A stretch of 64,000 nt of DNA from Verrucomicrobiota bacterium (GTDB lineage: Bacteria > Verrucomicrobiota > Verrucomicrobiia > Opitutales > Opitutaceae): contig JAEYUW010000026.1 in assembly GCA_023432225.1 (NCBI GenBank), positions 42,353-106,352 of the forward strand, written 5' to 3'. The position numbers were made by a program, and so were the translations under genes. How positions within the stretch are numbered: the stretch's first letter is position 1; each line of letters begins with the position of its first letter. Shown one piece after another: positions 16,566 to 24,990 of the stretch. The notes under the pieces were generated by a model. That model was not told the DNA's origin. It searched no databases and saw nothing but the letters and a program-made list of their open reading frames with translations.

Positions 16566-17669
16566 ATGTCGCCCTTGAATCGCCTGTTTGTGGCCGGCTC
16601 GGCCGGTCTGGTCCTGTTTGTCTCCGGTTGCGCGAAAAAGGAGGCTGCGGCGTCAGCCCCCGCTGCGCGGGCCAAGCAACCGGTTGAGGTGGTCGAGATT
16701 GCCCGCCGCGATCTCGTCGAATCGCTCTCGCTCGTCGGGTCGCTCGCGCCGAATGAAACGGCGCAGATTCGCGCCGAGGTCTCAGGCCAGGTGCGCGCGG
16801 TGCTGTTCGAGGAAGGCGAAGTCGTGGCCAAGAACAAGGTGCTCGTCCGCGTCGACGACGCCGAACTGCGCGCGCAGGCCGCGCAAGCGGAGGCGCGATT
16901 CCATCTCGCGGAACTCAATCTCAAGCGCAGCGAGGATCTGACCCAAGCGAAGTCCATGTCACAGGCCGAGGCGGATCGCACGCGCTCGGAACACTCCTCC
17001 GCCCAGGCCGAGTTACAGCTGCTGCGCGTTCGTCTCGCCAAGACTGAGATCAAGGCGCCGTTCGACGGCATCGTCGGCGCGCGGACGATTTCCCCGGGCG
17101 ACTACATCACCGCCGCCACGGTCATCACGACGCTCGACGACCTCAGCCGGCTCAAAGTGGAATTTCAAGTGCCGGAGCGCTTCGCCGAACGCGTCAAGCA
17201 AGGCTCCGCGTTTACCCTGCGGGCGCAGACGCCGACCGGCGAGGCGCGCGCGGAAGGGGAAGTTTATTTCGTCTCCTCGGTCATCGATCGTCAGACGCGG
17301 TCGACGCAGGTGAAGGGCTACATTGGCAAGAACATCAACGGTCTGAAACCGGGCATGTTCGCCAACATCGATCTCGTCCTTCAAGTGCGTCGCGGCGTGC
17401 TGACGGTGCCGGAAGGGGCCGTCCTGACCACGCCGAAAGGCACCCAGCTGATCGCAGTGCGCAGCAAGGGCAGCGACAAGGTCGCCGAGATGGTGCCGGT
17501 CACGCTGGGCCTCCGGGAGAGAGGGCTGGTTGAGGTGACGCCGATCCAGGCGGAGACGCTTGCGGAAAAAGATCCGGTCGTCGCCTCCGGGGTGGGCGGG
17601 TTGATGATTTTTCCGGGCACGGTGCTTGAGCCGCGGCCGCTGCGACAGGAATTCCGCATCGGAGAGTAA
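16566..17669 (+). CDS. RND efflux periplasmic adaptor (membrane fusion) lipoprotein
   Basis: A 367-residue adaptor that links an inner-membrane RND pump to an outer-membrane channel. The start ATG 16566 gives a lipoprotein signal with lipobox VSGC (Cys 19). Then come the beta-barrel/lipoyl halves around a coiled hairpin: LVGSLAPNETAQIRAEVSGQV, an alpha-helical hairpin about 90-150 rich in Ala/Glu/Arg, KTEIKAPFDGIVGARTISPGDYI and FQVPERFAERVKQG. The C-terminal membrane-proximal domain includes KGYIGKNINGLKPGMFANIDL. The pump gene starts three bases after its stop, so both form one operon. No outer-membrane TolC-like gene or regulator is adjacent. Substrate is unknown. Confidence 0.94.
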   Translation: MSPLNRLFVAGSAGLVLFVSGCAKKEAAASAPAARAKQPVEVVEIARRDLVESLSLVGSLAPNETAQIRAEVSGQVRAVLFEEGEVVAKNKVLVRVDDAELRAQAAQAEARFHLAELNLKRSEDLTQAKSMSQAEADRTRSEHSSAQAELQLLRVRLAKTEIKAPFDGIVGARTISPGDYITAATVITTLDDLSRLKVEFQVPERFAERVKQGSAFTLRAQTPTGEARAEGEVYFVSSVIDRQTRSTQVKGYIGKNINGLKPGMFANIDLVLQVRRGVLTVPEGAVLTTPKGTQLIAVRSKGSDKVAEMVPVTLGLRERGLVEVTPIQAETLAEKDPVVASGVGGLMIFPGTVLEPRPLRQEFRIGE

Positions 17670-17672
17670 GCC

Positions 17673-20600
17673 ATGGTCCTCTCCGACGTCTCAATTCGCC
17701 GCCCGGTCGTGGCGCTGGTGGCCTCGATCATCATCGTGCTCGTCGGCCTGCTGAGCTTCGCGCGCCTGCCGGTGCGCGAGTATCCGCTGATCGATTCCCC
17801 GATCGTAACCGTCGACACGAGTTATCGCGGTGCGTCCGCGGAAGTCGTCGAGGCCAAGGTCACCGAACCACTCGAACGCGAGATCGCGTCGATCGACGGC
17901 ATCCGCGTGATCCGCTCGGATTCTCAGGAGGAAAGTTCGCGCATCACGGTCGAATTCAATCTCGGCCGCAGCGTCGACGACGCGGCGAACGATGTGCGCG
18001 ATCGCGTCAGTCGTGCCCGCGGACGTTTGCCGGACGAAATCGAAGAGCCGCAGGTCACGAAGGCCGACGCGGACTCGTCGCCGGTCATCACGCTGACATT
18101 CTATTCCGATCGCTACAGTCGCCTCGAAGTGCGCGAGATGGTCGAGCGCATCGCACTGCAGCGCCTCCAGACGATCCCGGGCGTCGGCTCGGTTGGCGTG
18201 CGGGGCCCGCGTTACGCGATGCGCTTGTGGGTCGATAGCGATCGGCTCGCCGCACACAGCCTGACGATCTCCGACGTCGAGAACGCGCTCCGCCAGCAGA
18301 ACATCGAAATTCCGGGCGGGCGCATCGAGTCGTCGTCGCGGGAGTTCCCGGTCCGCATCGAAGGCCGCATGACCCAGGTGTCGGAGTTCGAGAACCTCGT
18401 GCTGGCCACCCGTGGCAGTCATCAGGTGAAATTCTCCGATGTCGGACGCGTCGAGCTCGGCGCGGAGGAATACCGTTCGGAAAGTTATTTCAAGGGCCAG
18501 CCGACGGTGGGCGTGCAGGTTTTGCGACAAGCTCAGGCCAACGTGCTCGATGTGGCGAACGGCGTGAAGGAAATGATCCCGTCGCTCGAGAAGGACCTGC
18601 CGGATGGCGTGTCGGTTTCGGTCGGATTCGATAGTTCGGTGTTCGTCGATCGTTCGGTCAAGGAGGTCTACAAGACGCTTTGGGAAGCGTCGATTCTGGT
18701 CGTGTTGATGATTTTCCTGTTTCTGCGCGATTGGCGCGCGACGCTCGTGCCGCTGGTGGCGATTCCCGTCTCGATCATCGGCGCCTTCGTGGTGATGAGC
18801 TGGATGAATTTCACGATCAACACGCTCACGTTGCTCGCGCTGGTGCTCGCGGTCGGCCTCGTGGTCGACGACGCGATCGTGATGCTCGAGAACATCTATC
18901 GCCGCATGGAAGAAGGCGAAGGTCCGATCCATGCCGCCGTGTTCGGCGCGCGGCAGGTGGCATTCGCGGTCATCGCCACGACGCTGACCCTCGCGGCGGT
19001 GTTTCTGCCGGTGGCATTTCAGTCGGGCCAGACGGGGCGGTTGTTTTTCGAGTTCGGCATCACGCTGGCGGTGTCGGTGCTCGTATCCGCGTTCGTGGCG
19101 CTGACGCTGACGCCGATGCTCTGTTCGCGCGTGCTGAAGACGAAGATTGTCGATGGCCACGCGAAGCACGGCTGGTTCTACGAGAAGACCGAGCCGCTGT
19201 TCGTGAAGCTGAATGCCGCGTTCGAGCGCACGCTGCGCGGCGCCATGCGCACGCAGGTGCTGGTGTTGCTCGGTGCGCTGTTGTTCACCGGCCTCGGCAT
19301 CGGTTTGTATTTCAAATTGCAGCGCGAGCTGACGCCGCTCGAGGACCGCGGCATCTTTACCGCCAACCTGATCGCTCCCATCGGTGCGACGCCGGAGTAT
19401 CTGCGCACCTACTCCGTCGATATGGAGCAGATGATCCTCAAGATTCCGGAGATCGAGCGCACTTTCCACCGCACGGGTGATGGCGGGCGCGCGTTTGTGT
19501 TCGCGACGCTCAAGCCTTGGGAAGAGCGCTCGCGCAAGACTCAGGAGGTAGTCGCCGATTTACGCCGGCAGTTTCAGAAGGAAGTGACCGGCGGCCAGGC
19601 GGTGGCGAATCCCGTGCGGCCCTTCGGCCGGGGCCCGCGTGGCGGCAGTAGCGGCGTGTCTTTCGTGTTGCTCGGCAGCGATTTTGACGAGCTGCAGCGA
19701 CTCGGCGGCGAGTTTCTCGGGCATATGCGCGACAGCGGCATGTTCGTGCAGCCGCGCGTCGACCCGTCGCCCACGAAGCCGCAGCTCGACGTGCGCATCG
19801 ATCGCGCGAAGGCGGCAGACCTCAAGGTGCCAATCAGCGCGGTGGCCTCGACGCTCGAGTCGCTGCTTGGCGGCCGGCGCGTGACGGAATTCCAGCGCGG
19901 CAACCAGCAGTATTACGTCATGGTGCAGGTGACCGATGAAAACCGCGCCACGCCGAGCGATCTCGCGCGCCTCTACGTGCGCTCGGCGGACGGCGTGCTC
20001 GTGCAGTTGTCGAACCTCGTCAGCTGGTCCGAGAACACGGTGCCGGAGAGCTACCCGCACTTTAACCGACTCCGCTCCGTCACGATCTCCGGCCAGATGG
20101 CGGAGGGAAAAACGATCGGCGACGGCGTGCAATTCATGGAGGAGGCGGCGAAGCAGGTGTTGCCCGCGGCCTACACTTACGCGTGGGACGGCGAGACGCG
20201 CGAGTTCGTGGAGAGCGGCAACGACACGCTCATCCTCTTCGCGCTCGCGCTGGTGTTCACATTCCTGATTCTCGCGGCTCAGTTTGAATCATGGATTCAC
20301 CCGGCGACGATTTTCACCGGTGTCTTCATCGCGGTGGCCGGCGGTTTGCTGGTGCTCTATTGCACGCGGTTCTGGGGGCCGGCGATGACGGACAATCTGT
20401 TCTCACGTTTCGGCCTCATCATGCTGATCGGCCTGGTGGCGAAGAACGGCATCTTGATCGTCGAGTTCGCTAATCAGCTTCAGGTGGAGAAGGGGATTGG
20501 CGCGGCCGAGGCGGCGTTCGAGGCGGCGACGATCCGCTTCCGTCCGATCCTCATGACGTCAATCTCGACGGTGCTCGGTGCGGTGCCGATCGCCTTCGCT

Positions 20601-20828
20601 CATGGTGCCGGCGCCGAGACGCGCAATCCGATGGGCATCGTCGTTGTGGGCGGTCTGATGATCTCGACCATCATCACGCTTTACGTGATCCCAATCGTCT
20701 ACGTGCTGATGGACAAGGCCTGCGTGAAATTCACCGGCCGGCACAGCGCGCACGGCCTCGTGAAGGCGCGGGAAATTCAGGAAGAGACCGACGCAATCGC
20801 CGCGGCGGGGGCAGGCTCGGGACATTGA
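17673..20828 (+). CDS. RND multidrug-type efflux pump, inner-membrane subunit
   Basis: A 1051-residue proton-driven transporter of the HAE1/AcrB class. It has twelve predicted membrane helices: one at residues 10-30, clusters about 335-470 and 545-560, and about 855-1020, with two large periplasmic domains between. The proton-relay motif GLVVDDAIVMLENIYRRMEEG in helix 4 has the paired Asp, and helix 10 has GLVAKNGILIVEFANQL with the conserved Lys. The N-terminal SDVSIRRPVVALVASIIIVLVG and DTSYRGASAEVVE are standard. It works as a trimer with the upstream adaptor. The glycine-rich run RGPRGGSSG near residue 650 is a periplasmic-loop variation. The C-terminal tail is short. Drug or metabolite specificity cannot be inferred, though HAE1 rather than heavy-metal type is clear. 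Confidence 0.95.
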   Translation: MVLSDVSIRRPVVALVASIIIVLVGLLSFARLPVREYPLIDSPIVTVDTSYRGASAEVVEAKVTEPLEREIASIDGIRVIRSDSQEESSRITVEFNLGRSVDDAANDVRDRVSRARGRLPDEIEEPQVTKADADSSPVITLTFYSDRYSRLEVREMVERIALQRLQTIPGVGSVGVRGPRYAMRLWVDSDRLAAHSLTISDVENALRQQNIEIPGGRIESSSREFPVRIEGRMTQVSEFENLVLATRGSHQVKFSDVGRVELGAEEYRSESYFKGQPTVGVQVLRQAQANVLDVANGVKEMIPSLEKDLPDGVSVSVGFDSSVFVDRSVKEVYKTLWEASILVVLMIFLFLRDWRATLVPLVAIPVSIIGAFVVMSWMNFTINTLTLLALVLAVGLVVDDAIVMLENIYRRMEEGEGPIHAAVFGARQVAFAVIATTLTLAAVFLPVAFQSGQTGRLFFEFGITLAVSVLVSAFVALTLTPMLCSRVLKTKIVDGHAKHGWFYEKTEPLFVKLNAAFERTLRGAMRTQVLVLLGALLFTGLGIGLYFKLQRELTPLEDRGIFTANLIAPIGATPEYLRTYSVDMEQMILKIPEIERTFHRTGDGGRAFVFATLKPWEERSRKTQEVVADLRRQFQKEVTGGQAVANPVRPFGRGPRGGSSGVSFVLLGSDFDELQRLGGEFLGHMRDSGMFVQPRVDPSPTKPQLDVRIDRAKAADLKVPISAVASTLESLLGGRRVTEFQRGNQQYYVMVQVTDENRATPSDLARLYVRSADGVLVQLSNLVSWSENTVPESYPHFNRLRSVTISGQMAEGKTIGDGVQFMEEAAKQVLPAAYTYAWDGETREFVESGNDTLILFALALVFTFLILAAQFESWIHPATIFTGVFIAVAGGLLVLYCTRFWGPAMTDNLFSRFGLIMLIGLVAKNGILIVEFANQLQVEKGIGAAEAAFEAATIRFRPILMTSISTVLGAVPIAFAHGAGAETRNPMGIVVVGGLMISTIITLYVIPIVYVLMDKACVKFTGRHSAHGLVKAREIQEETDAIAAAGAGSGH

Positions 20829-20867
20829 GCCGGACGCGGTAATCTCGGTAGGGCCGGCGGTTTTGGA

Positions 20868-20935
20868 GTAGCGGGAGCTTCCAGCTCCCGTTTCTCCTCG
20901 CTTGTCCAAATGCAGGAGCTGGAAGCTCCCGCTAC
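20868..20935. repeat. REP-like pair, family B
   Basis: GTAGCGGGAGCTTCCAGCTC and its inverse ending GGAAGCTCCCGCTAC flank a 20-base spacer. Copies lie at 23555-23620 and 55557-55625. It follows the RND pump stop codon by 40 bases. Confidence 0.83.
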
Positions 20936-21007
20936 CTTGAAGAAAAGAAGTCGCTGAACCGTGTTCGCCCCAGTTGACCGCTTTCGCGAGCTAGGGCACG
21001 TTGAGGC

Positions 21008-21496
21008 ATGTCCTGGCTCGAATGGCTCGAAGCGCTCAGCTATGCGGTGACGATCATCGGTCTGCCGATGGCGATCTTCGTCTATATTCTAGACCGGCAG
21101 AAGGAGCGGATGAACGACGACGAGGAACTCTACCTGCAGCTCGCGGACGATTACGAAAAATTTCTCAAGCTCGTGCTCGAAAACGCCGATCTGCGTCTGA
21201 CGACGGCGAAGGCGGGCGCGGTGCAGTTGACCGAGGAGCAACTCGAACGGCGGAACGTGCTGTTCGAAATCCTCATCGCGGTGTTCGAGCGTGCCTACAT
21301 TCTCGTCTACGAGGAGAAAATGAGCCGCCAAGCCGCGCGGTTGTGGTTCACCTGGGAGGATTACATGCGCGCGTGGTGTCGGCGCGCCGATTTCCGGGGG
21401 ATGCTGCCGAAGCTGCTCGAAGGAGAGGATGCTGACTTCGCGCGGCACATCACGCGGATCGCGGAGGAGGAAAGACGTTCCGGCGCCACGGCGTGA
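21008..21496 (+). CDS. Membrane-anchored protein of unknown function
   Basis: I do not recognise this 162-residue protein. It has one N-terminal membrane segment (about residues 10-27, ALSYAVTIIGLPMAIFVYI) followed by a charged, mainly helical cytoplasmic domain of about 130 residues. The helical part includes DDEELYLQLADDYEKFLKLVLENADLRL, an ELFE-like RRNVLFEILIAVFERAYILVYE and LWFTWEDYMRAWCRRADFRGML. The pattern resembles small bacterial signal-anchored helical proteins of unknown role, some annotated as restriction- or phage-associated, but that is not supported here. ATG 21008 is the first in-frame start and gives a sensible membrane anchor. It stands alone: the RND operon ends 180 bases earlier, and the converging typA gene ends beyond the terminator downstream. 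Confidence 0.75.
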   Translation: MSWLEWLEALSYAVTIIGLPMAIFVYILDRQKERMNDDEELYLQLADDYEKFLKLVLENADLRLTTAKAGAVQLTEEQLERRNVLFEILIAVFERAYILVYEEKMSRQAARLWFTWEDYMRAWCRRADFRGMLPKLLEGEDADFARHITRIAEEERRSGATA

Positions 21497-21560
21497 ACCT
21501 GTGGTGGCCCGCGGTGATCGCCGCCGCGAAACGCAACGCAGCTATCGGTGTATCGCGGAA

Positions 21561-21586
21561 AGAAAAAGGGCGGCTTGCGGCCGCCC
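21561..21586 (-). terminator. Intrinsic terminator of typA
   Basis: On the minus strand: GGGCGGC, five-base loop, GCCGCCC, then TTTTTCTTT. It is 43 bases past the typA stop. On the plus strand only TTTG follows, so it may weakly serve the converging gene too. Confidence 0.87.
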
Positions 21587-21629
21587 TTTGTTGAATGCTT
21601 GTGCGCAATTCGCGCGAAGCGGACGACGC

Positions 21630-23459
<1,830 letters not shown>

Positions 23460-23554
23460 ACCGGGCGGCTCGTGGTGAGAGAGAAAAGGGTTCACGGTGC
23501 GGCCCGTGCCGAGGCTTGGCAAGAAGGAAGCTAAAGGCAATGCGGCGGGCGAAT

Positions 23555-23620
23555 GTGGCGGGAGCATCCTGCTCCCGCGTTCGTTCGCTCAGCCAATCGA
23601 GAGCTGGAAGCTCCCGCTAC
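23555..23620. repeat. REP-like pair, family B
   Basis: GTGGCGGGAGCATCCTGCTC at the left (GTAG changed to GTGG, with compensating changes in the stem) and the inverse GGAAGCTCCCGCTAC at the right. It sits between typA and the RNA genes, about 95 bases upstream of the typA start. Confidence 0.78.
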
Positions 23621-23652
23621 TATGTCGGCTGGAAGCCGGGCGCTGGCGCGAA

Positions 23653-23687
23653 AACGCAAAAGGGCCGGCCCAATCACGGGCCGGCCC
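23653..23687 (-). terminator. Intrinsic terminator after the rod-shaped RNA
   Basis: On the minus strand, GGGCCGGCCC, loop GTGATT, GGGCCGGCCC (ten perfect base pairs), then TTTTGCGTTTT. It lies about 200 bases upstream of typA on the same strand, so it should separate typA from anything transcribed upstream, or act as an attenuator. Confidence 0.82.
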
Positions 23688-23711
23688 CTTACTATGGCTT
23701 GGAAAGGTATC

Positions 23712-23797
23712 GAACCCACGGACAACGCGCCGGGCCAAGCTTTTAAGCTCGTGGTTCCGGGCAAAAGTTTCTGCCCGGCGCGCTGTCGAAAGGGTTC
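23712..23797 (-). ncRNA. Candidate short rod-shaped RNA, family not recognised
   Basis: Between two minus-strand terminators the sequence folds as one long hairpin of 86 bases. From the outside: GAACCC (23797-23792) pairs with GGGTTC (23717-23712), then GAC/GTC, then a perfect ten-bp CGCGCCGGGC/GCCCGGCGCG. The tip holds an alternative GCCCGG copy and a small AGCT-TAAA-AGCT hairpin. A third copy of the GCCCGG arm could allow two competing folds. The transcript would end in the terminator at 23687. The size suggests 6S or SRP-type RNA, but I cannot find the SRP apical motif or a clear 6S bubble. The sequence GGGTTCGATACC looks like a tRNA T-arm, but its stem does not pair properly. No open reading frame is credible here. 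Confidence 0.45.
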
Positions 23798-23801
23798 TAC
23801 T

Positions 23802-23839
23802 AAAAGAAAAAGGCCCGAGCTCCTTGCGGAGCCCGGGCC
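23802..23839 (-). terminator. Strong intrinsic terminator of the large RNA
   Basis: On the minus strand, GGCCCGGGCTCC, tetraloop GCAA, GGAGCTCGGGCC (twelve pairs, one G-U), then TTTTTCTTTT. This marks the 3' end of a minus-strand transcript with no upstream protein gene for over 1 kb. Confidence 0.88.
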
Positions 23840-24900
23840 AAATTCGGGGGTGGGCGTTCGCCACGCACTCTTTCCCATTCACACTTGTTAGGCGCTCTCG
23901 CCGGTTGGCGGGCCAAGTGTTTCCCGACGCTACTCACCGCGGCAAGCGATGCTCTCGGTCTCATAGCGGGACCGTCCCGGCCCTTTCAGGCACAGGATCT
24001 ATCGAGTGAGGCCTCTACGCCCGGTTCGGTGACCACCTGCCGGTGGTTCGCTCGCCGGACGGGTGCTGGGACGCCTGCAAGAATACAGTTCGCACCGGCA
24101 CCTTGACCACGGGGACGGCCACCGCTTTTGGCAGTGCGTTGGCCCCGTGCGACGGGTCTGACCTCTTACCTCTCAGGCTGCGTTCGACTTGCAGTTGGGT
24201 GATCCCGGTTTGCGGGACCGCCCCATCTTGGAAGGCTGGCGGGTTGTTGCCATCCCGCGCCGCTCCACGCCGCGATCATTCCTTTGCGCGCCCCGCCGAT
24301 AGCGTCAGCCGGGCCTTTTGGAGGGCTTTTAACTCTCCCGAAACGATCGCTGCGTTCTGGTCGTGCAGTAGCAGCCGTAACCCTCTGGGTAACTGCATCG
24401 GTGCAAGGCCCGAAACTGGCCTTGGACCTGACTCGGCTCGGACGCGGTTTCTAATTCGCGCCTCGCCGCACAGCTCCTAGTCGCATGACTGGACCGGTTG
24501 CGACACCGTCCAGAGGAACTGGTGATATATGCCTGTCTCCGCTATTCGCAGAGGAGGGGACGATCGCACCAGCTGCCATCGCCCTTTCCCCGATTGCTCG
24601 GGATTATCCCAGCCGCGCCTTCAACGGGTTTTTCATGCCGCCGCGCTGCGACTGTTCTATCAAGGAACGCGGATAATGTGCGATCGCGCGCATCGGAAGT
24701 CTACCTTCTCTTACCACCAAGTTGCTCACCTCGGCGCGCCATGCCACGCGGTGAATAACTTCTGAACCGCCGCTTGCTCGCAGGTTGTTCACAGCCGCTG
24801 ATGCCTGTCGCGCTGTCAGTCCCGTGCGCGGTAGGGCAGCGATCCGCAAGGATATGCACGGCTCGTGTCCGCGGCTCGACGCCGCGCCGCACAACTACGG
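23812..24900 (-). ncRNA. Candidate large structured non-coding RNA, about 1.1 kb
   Basis: This interval has no credible protein: all open frames are short and have unnatural composition, while nearby DNA is densely coding. On the minus strand many stable hairpins appear in series: AAGTT/TCACC with GGTGA/AACTT (24761-24719), CCCGA-GCAA-TCGGG with a GNRA loop (24602-24589), CTGGAC/GTCCAG (24513-24489), GTCCCG/CGGGAT (24218-24202), CCCGT/ACGGG (24156-24144), CACTGC/GCGGTG (24136-24120), ACCACC-GGCA-GGTGGT (24047-24032), ACACTTG/CAAGTGT enclosing CGCC/GGCG (23920-23881). It ends in the strong terminator at 23802-23839. I looked for and did not find RNase P (ACAGAA/GGAAAGTCC), tmRNA, SRP, group I or group II landmarks. 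The 5' end is a guess; 24901-24990, up to the Sel1 gene, shows no feature. It could instead be a long 3' UTR of that gene. Confidence 0.5.
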
Positions 24901-24990
24901 GCGAGCGTTGCCATAGTTATTCCCGATTCGATGCGGACGAGGTCGGTCGGTCCGCGCGAGGCCGGTGGGCGCACCGGCGCAAGCACGGCT

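Noticed and set aside
23700..23725. A tRNA 3' end on the minus strand (GGGTTCGATACC)
   Set aside because: The T-stem has only two or three pairs, no matching acceptor 5' strand or anticodon arm precedes it, and the bases are better used in the long rod.
23812..24900. RNase P RNA, tmRNA, SRP RNA, 6S RNA, or a group I/II intron
   Set aside because: I scanned both strands for the core motifs (GGAAAGTCC and ACAGAA of RNase P; TLD ends and an -AA-stop tag of tmRNA; the SRP apical loop; domain V of group II; P7 of group I). Only chance fragments appear, such as a reading ending N-A-A-stop near 24175 with no matching tRNA-like ends.
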